DNA from: UMGS1696 sp964623635
Lineage (GTDB): Bacteria; Bacillota; Clostridia; Oscillospirales; CAG-272
Length of the DNA: 64,000 nt
Reading direction: 5' to 3'
Assembly: GCA_964623635.1 (NCBI GenBank)
Contig: CAZUUA010000008.1
Location: forward strand, 1-64,000
Under the pieces are notes generated by a model. It saw only the letters and a program-made list of their open reading frames with translations. It searched no databases and was not told the DNA's origin. Positions 17,484 to 25,951 of the stretch are shown here, piece by piece; position 1 is the first letter of the stretch; the number at the start of each line of letters is the position of its first letter. The translations under genes and the position numbers were made by a program.

Positions 17484-18617
17484 TTATTTCACGAACAGTC
17501 TCTTGTAAATATCGGACATTTCCCCACGGGAGATCACATAGGGGCTGTTGGCGTAGTTTCCGGCACCGGCCACCAGGTCGATCAGCTCCTCGGCTTTTTC
17601 GGCGGTCATGGTCAGCTCGGACAGTCCAGCCATAGTCGGGATCCGCAGTGCCATTTCTTCCACGGTGGTATCCATTGCCACGGCCAACTCATCGATGGCA
17701 TTTTTGCCCACCTTGTTCAGGCGATTGTACCGGATGTAGGCACCCTCGAAGATGGCACAGGCCTTGCCGTGGGGAATGCCGTAGGTCAGGGTCAGGCTAT
17801 AGCCCAGGGGATGGGGAAAACCGGTGCCTGTATAGCTGATGGCAACACCGGCTGCCGTAGCTGCATAGGCCAGTCTCTGCCGCTGCTTAGGCGTGAAGCC
17901 GCCACCGTCCCGTTCACCGGCACCGTCCTTGTCCAAAAACAGCACGTCCCACACCTCTCGTGCGGCAAACACAGCGGCGCTCTGGCTATCCTCCGTAGAC
18001 TTGGGCGACAGATAGGATTCCATAGCGTGTGCCAAGGCATCCAGAGCCGTGCTGACGCTGGTGTCCCGGTCCATGGAGTAGGTGTACTTGGGGCAGACAA
18101 AGCTGTATTTCGGCCAGGATGTGGCGCTCTTGAAGGTCTTCTTTTTCAGACCGCCGGGCAGTGTCAGTACCGCATAGGGAACCGCTTCACTGCCGGTGCC
18201 TGCGGTGGTGGGAATGGCGATCAGGGGCAGACCCGGGTTCGGCACCTTTTCACTGTCGTAAATGTCCAGCACATCGGCATCCGGGTTGGCCGCATAGGCA
18301 GCGATGGCCTTGGCACCGTCCAGCACCGATCCACCGCCGGCTGCGATGATGAAGTCACATCCGTTGTCCCGGCAGAACCGACCGCCTTCGTGACAGGTCT
18401 CGGCCAAAGGATTTTCGGTGATCCGGTTGAAGCGCACGTAAGGGATGGCGAGAGCGGCGAGGATCTCGTCTATGTCTGCCATGACACCACAGGCGTCTGC
18501 GCTGTGCCGACCGGTGACGACCAGTGCCTTCTTGCCCAGTGCGAACAGGTCCTTACCGGTATCGAGACTTTCGTTCCCTAAAAATATTTTCACCGGTGCG
18601 TGTGTAGTAATGTCCAT
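17484..18617 (-). CDS. Iron-containing alcohol dehydrogenase
   Basis: A 377-residue Fe-ADH family enzyme using NAD(P)H for aldehydes or ketones. The N-terminal Rossmann part has AAGGGSVLDGAKAIAAY and PTTAGTGSEAVP; the C-terminal helical part has the metal ligands in TALDALAHAMESYLS (Asp and His) and PHPLGYSLTLTYGIPHGKA (two His). An AAGGAGG five bases before the ATG at 18617 decides the start. The closest families include butanol and 1,3-propanediol dehydrogenases; the real substrate cannot be read from sequence. It lies 100 bases upstream of the third solute-binding lipoprotein on the same strand and may be co-transcribed with it. Confidence 0.88.
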   Translation of the reverse strand: MDITTHAPVKIFLGNESLDTGKDLFALGKKALVVTGRHSADACGVMADIDEILAALAIPYVRFNRITENPLAETCHEGGRFCRDNGCDFIIAAGGGSVLDGAKAIAAYAANPDADVLDIYDSEKVPNPGLPLIAIPTTAGTGSEAVPYAVLTLPGGLKKKTFKSATSWPKYSFVCPKYTYSMDRDTSVSTALDALAHAMESYLSPKSTEDSQSAAVFAAREVWDVLFLDKDGAGERDGGGFTPKQRQRLAYAATAAGVAISYTGTGFPHPLGYSLTLTYGIPHGKACAIFEGAYIRYNRLNKVGKNAIDELAVAMDTTVEEMALRIPTMAGLSELTMTAEKAEELIDLVAGAGNYANSPYVISRGEMSDIYKRLFVK

Positions 18618-18923
18618 ATATCCTCCTTGTCCGTACATCCGCAGCAGATGCACGTGACGGTATATTTTGATTGATAAGGCTTATTTTCCCATTTGATATA
18701 ATAGTATCACATTCGACCCGGTCTGCGCAAGAGTGAAACAGCAGGATTTTTACCGAAATCTACTGCATTCTTTTGGTGGTATTTCCTATATTGCCTGTCC
18801 GTGTCTCTATCTATCCACCATTTTCCCGGAGAAAGTTCCGTTTTCCGATCCGTCTTTTTCCTTGCATGGCAGCTTTTTATGCAAATTCTTTTTGTCTTTT
18901 TGGTAAATTCTTTCTCCGGATGG
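18618..18923. other. Gene-free stretch between divergent genes
   Basis: AT-rich. It must contain the promoter of the leftward alcohol dehydrogenase gene, but I find no well-spaced pair. A TATAAT on the plus strand near 18699-18704 has a -35-like TTGATA only at an unfavourable distance. Confidence 0.45.
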
Positions 18924-18952
18924 TTGTATTTTTCTGCGATCTGTGCTATCAT
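18924..18952 (+). promoter_or_regulatory. Sigma-A promoter of the small secreted protein gene
   Basis: TTGTAT (18924-18929) and TATCAT (18947-18952), 17-base spacer; leader of about 110 bases to the ATG at 19073. Confidence 0.6.
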
Positions 18953-19072
18953 ATAGATGGTACTTTTGTTCCCATGGAAGAAGCATCTCCAACCGGACAC
19001 AAAAATTTCCAAGAAGTGCTTGTGGGCATATGTCGCTATGCCTGCAGGACCCCATGAAAAGGAGAGATAGAT

Positions 19073-19669
19073 ATGAAAAACTGGCAGAAGATTTTTTGCG
19101 CACTGGCACTGATCGGTTCCATGGCTGCCACCGTGGCTGCTGAGGATGTGGTATCGGCCGATGTGGAAGCAGATGTTGTTACTACGTCTGTAGAAGTTGT
19201 ATCGGTAGAGCTGCCTACCTTTGTCCATGCCCAGCAGGTGGAGATCACCAGCTCCATGGCCTCCGACAACAGTGACCTGACCGGTCTGTACGATCTGGCA
19301 GACGACACCACCGTCACCTTTGCCGAAGCGGACAAGGGCGTACAGATCTCCATGACCACCAAAGAGGCCTTCCGTCTCCATTCCATCGTGGTGAACGAGA
19401 CCGAGACCAAGTACGACGCTGCCCTGTACGCTTCCAAGGATGGCGAAAACTGGGTAGAAGTCAAGTTTGATACCATCGCCAAGGACGGCTTTGTGGTATA
19501 CCAGGCAAAGGCACTGGGCAGAAAGTACAAGTTCTATCGTCTGGAAGCTACCACCGAAGAGGGGCAAGCGCTGTCCTTCCACACTCTGGCTATGTACGAA
19601 AAGGTCGATGACGTGTGGCCTTTCTCGCTGCGCCAGATGTTCCGTGCACCTGCCACACAGAGACAGTAA
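19073..19669 (+). CDS. Small secreted protein with a discoidin-like fold
   Basis: A 198-residue exported protein. Residues 1-23 are a signal peptide (KNWQKIFCALALIGSMAATVAAE) with an AXA cleavage site and no lipobox Cys. After a Val/Asp-rich spacer, residues about 60-185 resemble a beta-sandwich of the F5/8 type C (discoidin) kind: LYDLADDTTVTF, then FRLHSIVV, ALYASKDGENWVEV, and YKFYRLEATTEEG. Such modules bind glycans. Residue order is typical, but similarity is weak by eye. AAGGAGA precedes the ATG. The gene stands alone between its own promoter and a strong terminator. Confidence 0.7.
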   Translation: MKNWQKIFCALALIGSMAATVAAEDVVSADVEADVVTTSVEVVSVELPTFVHAQQVEITSSMASDNSDLTGLYDLADDTTVTFAEADKGVQISMTTKEAFRLHSIVVNETETKYDAALYASKDGENWVEVKFDTIAKDGFVVYQAKALGRKYKFYRLEATTEEGQALSFHTLAMYEKVDDVWPFSLRQMFRAPATQRQ

Positions 19670-19722
19670 GCACAAAAACACCAAGGCTCTATGACCGCTC
19701 CGGTCAGAGGCGCTTCGCAGAT

Positions 19723-19762
19723 AAAAAACGCCCCCAATCGGTTTTGTGATCGGGGGCTTTTG
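19723..19762. terminator. Bidirectional terminator
   Basis: GCCCCCAATC with GATCGGGGGC (one mismatch), A run on the left and TTTT on the right, between convergent genes. Confidence 0.75.
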
Positions 19763-19855
19763 TATGGGACAACGGACAGCCTCTGCCAAAAGCCTTTTGT
19801 CCGGTGCATGGGCAAAGGCTTTTGATGCATACAGGCTTTGTGGCCGGGCTTTTGC

Positions 19856-20152
19856 TCAGGAAAATATCTCTTCCTCCAGCTCGCCGGCCGTCTGCTTTGC
19901 CAGCTCTTCTTCGTAGGCGTGCAGCACCGCTTCCTCCAGTTCGCCACGGAATGTGGCATTGATGGGATGTACGATATCCCGGTAGGTCCCGTCCGGGTTC
20001 TTGCGGCTGGGCATCACGATGAAGTTCTTATCTCTCACACTGATAACCTTGATGTCATGCAGGGCCAGCTGACCGTCAAAGGTGACGGATACGATCGCTT
20101 TCATCGGGCCCTCTTCAAATAGCTTTCTAACTTTAATATCGGTGATTACCAT
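19856..20152 (-). CDS. spoVG: Septation and sporulation regulator SpoVG
   Basis: A 98-residue RNA/DNA-binding protein. It matches SpoVG along its length: ITDIKVRKLFEEGPMKAIVSVTFDGQ, HDIKVISVRDKNFIVMPSRK, DGTYRDIVHPINATFR and an acidic helical tail. SpoVG proteins tune septation, capsule and sporulation genes in Firmicutes. GGAGG lies four bases before the ATG. It is transcribed alone; no spoVG-type sigma-H promoter could be recognised in the upstream 300 bases. Confidence 0.95.
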   Translation of the reverse strand: MVITDIKVRKLFEEGPMKAIVSVTFDGQLALHDIKVISVRDKNFIVMPSRKNPDGTYRDIVHPINATFRGELEEAVLHAYEEELAKQTAGELEEEIFS

Positions 20153-20454
20153 GTGTCCTCCAGTTCATTCAGGTCATTCATATAGATTTTGATACGCTGA
20201 TTGTACTTAACAGCATATAGGCGATGGGATCTACCGCATTGTAAACGAAAATCAATCACATCAGCGTTGCCTATAGTATACACCACTTTTGTGAAATCCA
20301 TACGATAGAAAATTGGACGGTTTTTTAAATTACTGTTTACATTTTTATTGAATATGATTTACGATTCGTGAACGCTGAAACATACGCTGCCAGACAGGGG
20401 TCATCTGCTCCTGTCCGTATCCAAAACCACACCAGACAAAGGAGAACTCTGTAT
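20153..20454. other. Gene-free stretch between spoVG and murC
   Basis: AT-rich spacer between divergent genes. On the minus strand there is a TATACT-like -10 near 20275 for spoVG without a matching -35; on the plus strand TTTACA near 20336 has no good -10 at the right distance. Both starts are likely here but not resolved. Confidence 0.4.
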
Positions 20455-21891
20455 ATGGCACTGCCCAACACACATATGGGTCCTGAAGCGATTGGGGCCT
20501 TGCTGGATGGCAAAAAGAACCTGTTTTTTGACGGCATCGGCGGCATCAGCATGAACGCACTTGCCCATATTGCGGCACTGCGCGGACATCATGTCTCCGG
20601 CTATGACCGTGCCCCCTCTCCCATCACCAAGCGGCTGGAGCAGGCTGGGATCACGGTCTACTACACAGCGGATCCGGTGCATATGCAGGGCTGTGATGCA
20701 CTGATCTACACCGTGGCCATGGGCGAAGACAATCCCGAATATCGCTATGCCGGCGTCCATGGGATCCCTCGCATTTCCCGTGCGGACTTCCTTGGCTACA
20801 TCATGTCCGGCTACAGAGAGCGCATCGGCATCTCCGGCACCCACGGCAAATCCACCACCACCGGCATGGTCGCCCAGATCCTGATCGAAGCCGGTGTAGA
20901 TCCCACGGTGTTCAACGGTGCGGAGATGAAGGTGACCGGCACCGTGGATCGGATCGGCGGGGACGACTATTTCGCCTTTGAGGCCTGCGAATACATGGAC
21001 TCCTTCTTAGACTTTTGTCCCACCATCGCCATTGTGCTGAACATCGAGTTAGACCACGTGGACTACTTTCCTTCCCTGAACGCCATCAAGCATTCCTTCA
21101 CGGATTTTATGAATAGAACCGGCCCCGGCGGCTATGCGGTGGTCAATGCCAACGATCCCGATTGTCTGGAGGCGGCACAGAAATACACCGGTCAGCTGGT
21201 CACCTTTGGCAACCGAAACCCGCTGGCGGACTATTGGTCCACGAACATCACCACCGACCATGGCCGTGCGTCCTTTGACGTGATGCATCGGAACGCCAAC
21301 GAGGCCGAGCCTGCCCGGCTGGCCACGGTGCATTTGCAGATCCCCGGTAAGCACAACATCAGCGATGCTCTGGCCGCCTTTGCCGCTTGCCATCTCTGTG
21401 GCATCGAACCGGAGACCATTGCCGCCGGTCTGGGACATTATGCCGGGATCTGCCGCCGGATGGATCATATCGGACAAACGACCACCGGTGCGGATGTGTA
21501 CACCGACTATGCCCACCATCCCACGGAGATCGAAGCAACTCTGTCCGGTGCGGCCGCTATGGGGTACAGCCACCTGACCGTATGCTTCCAGCCACACACC
21601 TACTCCCGCACCGCCCAGCTCTTCGACGATTTTGTCCGGGCTTTGTCCGAATCGGCAGCCGACGGGATCGTGCTGTGTGACATCTACGCCGCCCGGGAGA
21701 CCAACACCTACGGCGTGACCTCGGAACAACTGGCCGCCGCTGTCTGTGCCAAAGGCAAGCCCTGCCGTGTGTTCCACGATTTTGACACCGCTGCCGCCTA
21801 TTGTACCACGGTAACGCCCGCAGACGGTATGGTACTGATCATGGGTGCAGGGGATGTGATCCAGGTGGGAGAAACGATAATCCAAAAATAA
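20455..21891 (+). CDS. murC: UDP-N-acetylmuramate-L-alanine ligase
   Basis: A 478-residue cytoplasmic ATP-dependent ligase that adds L-Ala to UDP-MurNAc, the first amino acid of the wall peptide. Domains in order: Rossmann UDP-binding part (FFDGIGGISMNALAHIAALRGH), central ATPase with P-loop SGTHGKSTTTGMVAQI near residues 125-140 and the FEACEYMDSFLDF segment, and a C-terminal domain with DYAHHPTEIEATL. AAAGGAGA ahead of the ATG at 20455 decides the start. It is monocistronic: a strong terminator follows. Confidence 0.96.
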   Translation: MALPNTHMGPEAIGALLDGKKNLFFDGIGGISMNALAHIAALRGHHVSGYDRAPSPITKRLEQAGITVYYTADPVHMQGCDALIYTVAMGEDNPEYRYAGVHGIPRISRADFLGYIMSGYRERIGISGTHGKSTTTGMVAQILIEAGVDPTVFNGAEMKVTGTVDRIGGDDYFAFEACEYMDSFLDFCPTIAIVLNIELDHVDYFPSLNAIKHSFTDFMNRTGPGGYAVVNANDPDCLEAAQKYTGQLVTFGNRNPLADYWSTNITTDHGRASFDVMHRNANEAEPARLATVHLQIPGKHNISDALAAFAACHLCGIEPETIAAGLGHYAGICRRMDHIGQTTTGADVYTDYAHHPTEIEATLSGAAAMGYSHLTVCFQPHTYSRTAQLFDDFVRALSESAADGIVLCDIYAARETNTYGVTSEQLAAAVCAKGKPCRVFHDFDTAAAYCTTVTPADGMVLIMGAGDVIQVGETIIQK

Positions 21892-21902
21892 TATACCAAA
21901 AC

Positions 21903-21952
21903 AAAAAAGTACCGTATCGTCCGTAGGCAAAACGAAGGATACGGTACTTTTT
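21903..21952. terminator. Bidirectional terminator
   Basis: AAAAAGTACCGTATC and GATACGGTACTTTTT form a 15-bp stem with A and T runs, between convergent murC and the HTH gene. Confidence 0.9.
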
Positions 21953-21963
21953 GTGTTCTGCTT

Positions 21964-22698
21964 TTACAGTTCGTCTCGCTTCTGATACAGCCACAGGGCC
22001 AAGGCAACACCGCCAATCACACCCAAAAGGCCGATGACGATCATACAGTTTGCCAAAGCACTCACCGGGTTGTTGGCAAGAACGGTCTGTGTCATGCTGT
22101 CTGCACCGCCAAGACCCAGCTGTGTCTGGATCGCATCGGCCATAGCACCGGTGACCGGATTGCCGGACTGGTCGTAGATGACCATACCGCCGGATGCGCC
22201 AAAGGGACTGCCAAAGTCCATGGAATCGGTCAGTCTGACCATGCTGCCCACAGCCGCCTTGGCTATGCCGCCGATCAGTGCGATCCCACCACTGCCGCAC
22301 GCCACATAGACGCCGGTCAGCCAACCCCAGCGACTCGCCAGCTTGGCAAGAATACCCGGCAGCCTATCCAGCATATCCCCTTGTGCCTGCTGACCTTCTC
22401 TCTGCGCCGACACCGGTGATCCCGTTGTACCCTGCGTTGTCGGATCGGCTTCGGCTTTTTCGGCTGTGTCCGCAGATCCTGTGGAAAAGTCGGTACTTTC
22501 CCCATCCTCGTCAAGCAGCCAGTCGATGGATACACCCAGGGCTTTGGCAAGACCGGGCAGCTTCGATGTCTCCGGCAGTGCTTCGCCGTTTTCCCATTTG
22601 GAGATGGTCTGCCGGGAAACGCCAAGCTGCTCTGCCAGTCCGTCCTGACTCAATCCTGCTTTCTTCCGACAGGTGTATATTTTCTCTGCAAATTTCAT
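21964..22698 (-). CDS. XRE-type HTH regulator with membrane segments
   Basis: A 244-residue protein. Residues 1-60 are a Cro/C1 helix-turn-helix (CRKKAGLSQDGLAEQLG, VSRQTISKWENG, then LPGLAKALGVSIDWLL). After an acidic low-complexity linker come two hydrophobic stretches, near 125-150 (GVYVACGSGGIALIGGIAKAA) and at the end (MIVIGLLGVIGGVALALWLY), so the regulator is probably anchored in the membrane. GAGAGGG precedes the ATG at 22698, and a promoter lies just upstream. The target is unknown; stand-alone proteins of this type usually regulate their own or neighbouring genes. Confidence 0.85.
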   Translation of the reverse strand: MKFAEKIYTCRKKAGLSQDGLAEQLGVSRQTISKWENGEALPETSKLPGLAKALGVSIDWLLDEDGESTDFSTGSADTAEKAEADPTTQGTTGSPVSAQREGQQAQGDMLDRLPGILAKLASRWGWLTGVYVACGSGGIALIGGIAKAAVGSMVRLTDSMDFGSPFGASGGMVIYDQSGNPVTGAMADAIQTQLGLGGADSMTQTVLANNPVSALANCMIVIGLLGVIGGVALALWLYQKRDEL

Positions 22699-22732
22699 AC
22701 TGTGTCCCTCTCTGTGTGGTTCGTTCACGGAA

Positions 22733-22761
22733 AGTATACCATATTTCCGGTGGCAATGCAA
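22733..22761 (-). promoter_or_regulatory. Sigma-A promoter of the HTH membrane regulator
   Basis: Minus strand TTGCAT (22756-22761) and TATACT (22733-22738), 17-base spacer, about 30 bases before the start codon. Confidence 0.75.
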
Positions 22762-22806
22762 TATCGTCCCCTTACCACTTTCGCAACCCACAGTTGCGCT
22801 TGTACA

Positions 22807-22841
22807 CAAAAGGAGACCGCAGGTCTGCGTCTGTCATCTCC
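22807..22841 (-). terminator. Probable terminator of the DUF1015 gene
   Basis: On the minus strand AGGAGA and TCTCCT enclose an inner GC stem, followed by TTTTG. It overlaps the region just upstream of the HTH gene promoter. Confidence 0.5.
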
Positions 22842-22848
22842 TGAGTGT

Positions 22849-24078
22849 TTATCGGATCTCTCTTGCCTCCAGATAGTATCGTTTGCTTCGGGCTTCACCC
22901 ATGGAGAAGGTCTTCCGTGGGGTCGTACCGTGGTTTTCCACGTAGGCAAACAGATCGCTCTTTGCCAGCGTATCGAACAGGAACCCCATGCATCCTTCTT
23001 CTTTGGCTAAGGTACACAAATCGTCTTCCCCGTGGATGTAGTCGCACACCACATTGCTGTGGGCCGCTATATAGCCGTCGATCCAGTTCTGCAGCGTCCC
23101 CACCGTCAGGGCATGGGTGATCGTTGTGAAGTGCCGCACTTCTGTGGTCTCTCCTGTGCACACCGTAATGGTCTGCTCGCCTGCACCGGAAGCGGTCACC
23201 TTTGTCAGCTCTGCCAGCACGTCCGCCGGGTCGCAGTGGGCCAACAGTCGATAGATGGGCTCGAACACCAGGGATTCATCGTCCAGTGCCGTGATCTCGC
23301 ACAGGGCATAGCGTGCCGAATGGGACATGGCAGCATCGTTGCCCAGTGTCGCTTTGACGGCTTCGTAGTGAGCCTTGGCCGCTGCCAGAGAGTGGTTGCC
23401 GTCTCCCATGGCGTACACGACACCACCGGCTTTTTTCACTTCGTAGGCCGTCAGCTTGTCCACCAACGTATCCAGTGCATCCCCGGTCACAGCCCAGCCG
23501 GCTATGTGTCCGCCGCCCAGCATCAAATCAAAATCGTACAAGGACGACAGCGCTGTTTTTTCCTGTGCCAGCCAGCCGAACACATCGGTGTCCCGGTCGT
23601 CCATGAGCACCAGAATATGGGGCAGCTCTACGGCCGCTTCGGCACGGATCTTCTGCCGTGGTGGGATCCGCTCCAAAATGGTGGCTTCTGTGGCACGGAT
23701 GGGAGACGCAGAATCGGCAGCATAGTTGTAGGCTTCCAGATCGATCTTCCCCACCATGCCGTGGCGCAGAGACCCATCGGGCAATGTGCGCTCTACATAC
23801 ACGATCCCGTCAAAGGCTTCCATGGCAGACGGGTCAAAGGTCTCCATGTGATCGTGGATCTCTGCCGTATGGGGCGCTTCCTTGTCCGTACCCAGATAGG
23901 ATTCCGGCAAAATGTAGTCGTAGGCAGAGGGTGCGCCATCGATGTACGCTACGCATTCGTTCCAATATTCCATTTGTGACGTGAACTGGTCACAGGCGAT
24001 GACTGCCCATTTTTGCCAGTCGGCAGCGGTTTTTGCCCGGGGCAGCAGCATATGGGCAGGTGAAAAAATAGTTGACAT
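22849..24078 (-). CDS. DUF1015 family protein
   Basis: A 409-residue cytoplasmic protein of the DUF1015 family, recognised by WAVIACDQFTSQMEYWNE near the start, the central LPHILVLMDDRD and the strongly conserved YAMGDGNHSLAAAKAHYE near residues 230-247. The biochemical function is not established. In many Clostridia it sits with serA and serC; here serA and serC lie 2-4 kb away on the same strand, interrupted by two rightward genes, and no phosphoserine phosphatase is visible, so a role in serine metabolism is a fair inference. AGGAA precedes the ATG, and a perfect promoter lies at 24120-24148. Confidence 0.88.
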   Translation of the reverse strand: MSTIFSPAHMLLPRAKTAADWQKWAVIACDQFTSQMEYWNECVAYIDGAPSAYDYILPESYLGTDKEAPHTAEIHDHMETFDPSAMEAFDGIVYVERTLPDGSLRHGMVGKIDLEAYNYAADSASPIRATEATILERIPPRQKIRAEAAVELPHILVLMDDRDTDVFGWLAQEKTALSSLYDFDLMLGGGHIAGWAVTGDALDTLVDKLTAYEVKKAGGVVYAMGDGNHSLAAAKAHYEAVKATLGNDAAMSHSARYALCEITALDDESLVFEPIYRLLAHCDPADVLAELTKVTASGAGEQTITVCTGETTEVRHFTTITHALTVGTLQNWIDGYIAAHSNVVCDYIHGEDDLCTLAKEEGCMGFLFDTLAKSDLFAYVENHGTTPRKTFSMGEARSKRYYLEAREIR

Positions 24079-24119
24079 AATAATTCCTCACAAGGTGTAG
24101 GTGTATGGTATATGGTATT

Positions 24120-24148
24120 ATTATATCGTTTTTTTGTCGGGATGTCAA
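24120..24148 (-). promoter_or_regulatory. Sigma-A promoter of the DUF1015 gene
   Basis: Minus strand TTGACA (24143-24148) and TATAAT (24120-24125), both perfect, 17-base spacer. Confidence 0.85.
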
Positions 24149-24274
24149 TGGGAATGCACATATGCGCCACGGATTTTTCTCCTGCTGTTTTTCTCAAAAT
24201 TTTGCCCGACCGGGAACAAATCTGCCGCCTTTTTCGTCTTAGAGAAAAAGCGATCCTGCAAAGGAGGATTTTCT

Positions 24275-25288
24275 ATGAAGCTACACCTGCGCTATTCCCT
24301 GCTGTTTGCCCTGATCCTTTTCCTGCCACTGACCGGCTGCGGTGCCTCCTCCAAGAGCGATATGGCCGTCACGGAAGCCTATGCCGCACCGTCTATGGAG
24401 GAAGTGTACTATGCGGAGGATATGGAAAATGGGATGTTTGATGACACCGCATCCTTTTCCGCTACCAGTACGACCGGCAGTACTGCGGCAAACACCAGTG
24501 CCACCGCCGGCGCAAACGACCTTGCCAACCGGAAGCTGATCCGGGAAGCATCCCTGACAGTGGAGACCAAGACCTATGACGATTTTGTTGCCCAGCTGGA
24601 ACAGCAGCTTGCCACCTATGGTGCGTACGTGCAAAATGCAGAGACCAACGGCAATGCAGAGCGTGGCAATCGTTGGGCCTATTACACGATCCGTGTGCCG
24701 GCTGACCGGTACGACACGCTGCTGTCCTCGGTGTCCTCTCTGGGGAACGTGACCTACAAAAGCGAAAATATCCAAGACGTGACCATGGCGTACACGGACA
24801 CAGAAGCCAAGATCCGTGCGCTGAAGGTCGAAGAAGAGACACTGCTGGGAATCCTGGCGAAATGCGAAAACGTAGCGGACGTGATCACGGTGCAAAGCCG
24901 GATCTCTGAGGTGCAGTACCAGCTGGACAGCTACAATTCCACGCTCAGACAGTACGACAATTTGATCTCCTACTGCACCATCGATCTGATCATCGATGAG
25001 GTGGAAAGAGTGTCCATTCCGGTGGCAGAAAAGACCGTGGGACAGCGGATCCGGGAAGACCTGGCGGACAACTGCGAAGACATCATAGAGGATGCCAAGG
25101 ACTTTGCCGTGTGGTTCGTGTCGTCTCTGCCATATTTTGGGATCTGGCTGGTGATCTTAGCGGCCGTGCTTCTGTTGGCGCTGGGACTGGGCAGACGTTC
25201 CCACCGGAAGCTGCAGGAAAGACAACAGCAGCGCCGGAACCATGCAGCTGCGTCTTCCGATACGGAGTCAGGACCCGATGAAAAATAA
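24275..25288 (+). CDS. DUF4349 lipoprotein with C-terminal membrane anchor
   Basis: A 337-residue envelope protein. A lipobox (LPLTGC) ends the signal sequence near residue 21. The DUF4349 domain spans about residues 85-315: RKLIREASLTVETKTYDDFV, then YYTIRVPADRYDTLLSSVSSLGNV, a coiled-coil-like stretch (DTEAKIRALKVEEETLLGIL...VQSRISEVQYQLDSYNS) and a final transmembrane helix (FGIWLVILAAVLLLALGLG) with a basic tail. An AAGGAGG eight bases ahead of the ATG at 24275 sets the start. It overlaps the next gene by 11 bases, so they are translated together. Confidence 0.87.
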   Translation: MKLHLRYSLLFALILFLPLTGCGASSKSDMAVTEAYAAPSMEEVYYAEDMENGMFDDTASFSATSTTGSTAANTSATAGANDLANRKLIREASLTVETKTYDDFVAQLEQQLATYGAYVQNAETNGNAERGNRWAYYTIRVPADRYDTLLSSVSSLGNVTYKSENIQDVTMAYTDTEAKIRALKVEEETLLGILAKCENVADVITVQSRISEVQYQLDSYNSTLRQYDNLISYCTIDLIIDEVERVSIPVAEKTVGQRIREDLADNCEDIIEDAKDFAVWFVSSLPYFGIWLVILAAVLLLALGLGRRSHRKLQERQQQRRNHAAASSDTESGPDEK

Positions 25289-25892
25289 GCGCACTTTCCA
25301 GAAACGTTGGCTTTTTGCCATAGGGATCCTGTGTCTGTGTGGCGTGCTGGCGGTCGCAGGGATCAATCTTTGGGTGATCGAGGGGACACGGGATCGGGTA
25401 TACGATCTGGACAACGTGCCGTCTTTGACCGGATACGACTGCATACTGGTACTGGGTGCCGGCGTAAAACCGGATGGATCGCCGTCGGATATGCTGTACG
25501 ACCGGGTATCCACGGCACTGACGCTGTATCACAAGTATGCCGACACACCCACGGTGCTGCTCATGAGCGGAGACAACAGCGGCCCGGACTACAATGAGGT
25601 GGGCTGTATGCAGTCTCTTGCCTTGGATGATGGGGTGCCGGAAAATGACGTGTGGCTGGATCACAAAGGCTTTTCCACCGGCGAATCCCTGTACCGTGCC
25701 AAGACGGAATTTGGTGTACAAAAGGTTGTGATCGTGACCCAGGGCTATCACCTGTACCGGGCGCTCTATATTGCCGACCGGCTGGGTCTGGATGCCATCG
25801 GTGTGTCGGCCGATCTGCGTTCCTATCGTGGGCAGCTTTGGCGAGACGCACGGGAAGCCGCTGCCAGAGTGAAGGATGTACTGGTACAGTAA
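25278..25892 (+). CDS. DUF218 (SanA/ElyC/YdcF-like) membrane protein
   Basis: A 204-residue protein with one N-terminal transmembrane helix (WLFAIGILCLCGVLAVAGINLWV) and an extracytoplasmic DUF218 domain: YDCILVLGAGVKPDGSPSDML, LLMSGDNSGPDYNEV and VIVTQGYHLYRALYIADRLG. Relatives (SanA, ElyC) affect envelope integrity and vancomycin exclusion, and the fold looks like an enzyme acting on lipid-linked sugars or nucleotides, but no reaction is proven for this subgroup. The start overlaps the DUF4349 gene end by 11 bases; GGAG lies at 25264-25267. A terminator follows immediately. Confidence 0.88.
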   Translation: MKNKRTFQKRWLFAIGILCLCGVLAVAGINLWVIEGTRDRVYDLDNVPSLTGYDCILVLGAGVKPDGSPSDMLYDRVSTALTLYHKYADTPTVLLMSGDNSGPDYNEVGCMQSLALDDGVPENDVWLDHKGFSTGESLYRAKTEFGVQKVVIVTQGYHLYRALYIADRLGLDAIGVSADLRSYRGQLWRDAREAAARVKDVLVQ

Positions 25893-25896
25893 ATCG

Positions 25897-25932
25897 AAAA
25901 ACAGGTACTACACGCAGCAGTACCTGTTTTCT
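25897..25932. terminator. Bidirectional terminator
   Basis: AAAACAGGTACT and AGTACCTGTTTT around ACACGCAGC; serves the DUF218 gene and, leftward, serA. Confidence 0.85.
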
Positions 25933-25951
25933 TTTATCTATTGCTATTGTA

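Noticed and set aside
18707..19789. 360-residue leftward open frame across 18707-19789
   Set aside because: It overlaps the secreted protein gene on the other strand and extends over AT-rich spacer; no ribosome site or domain.
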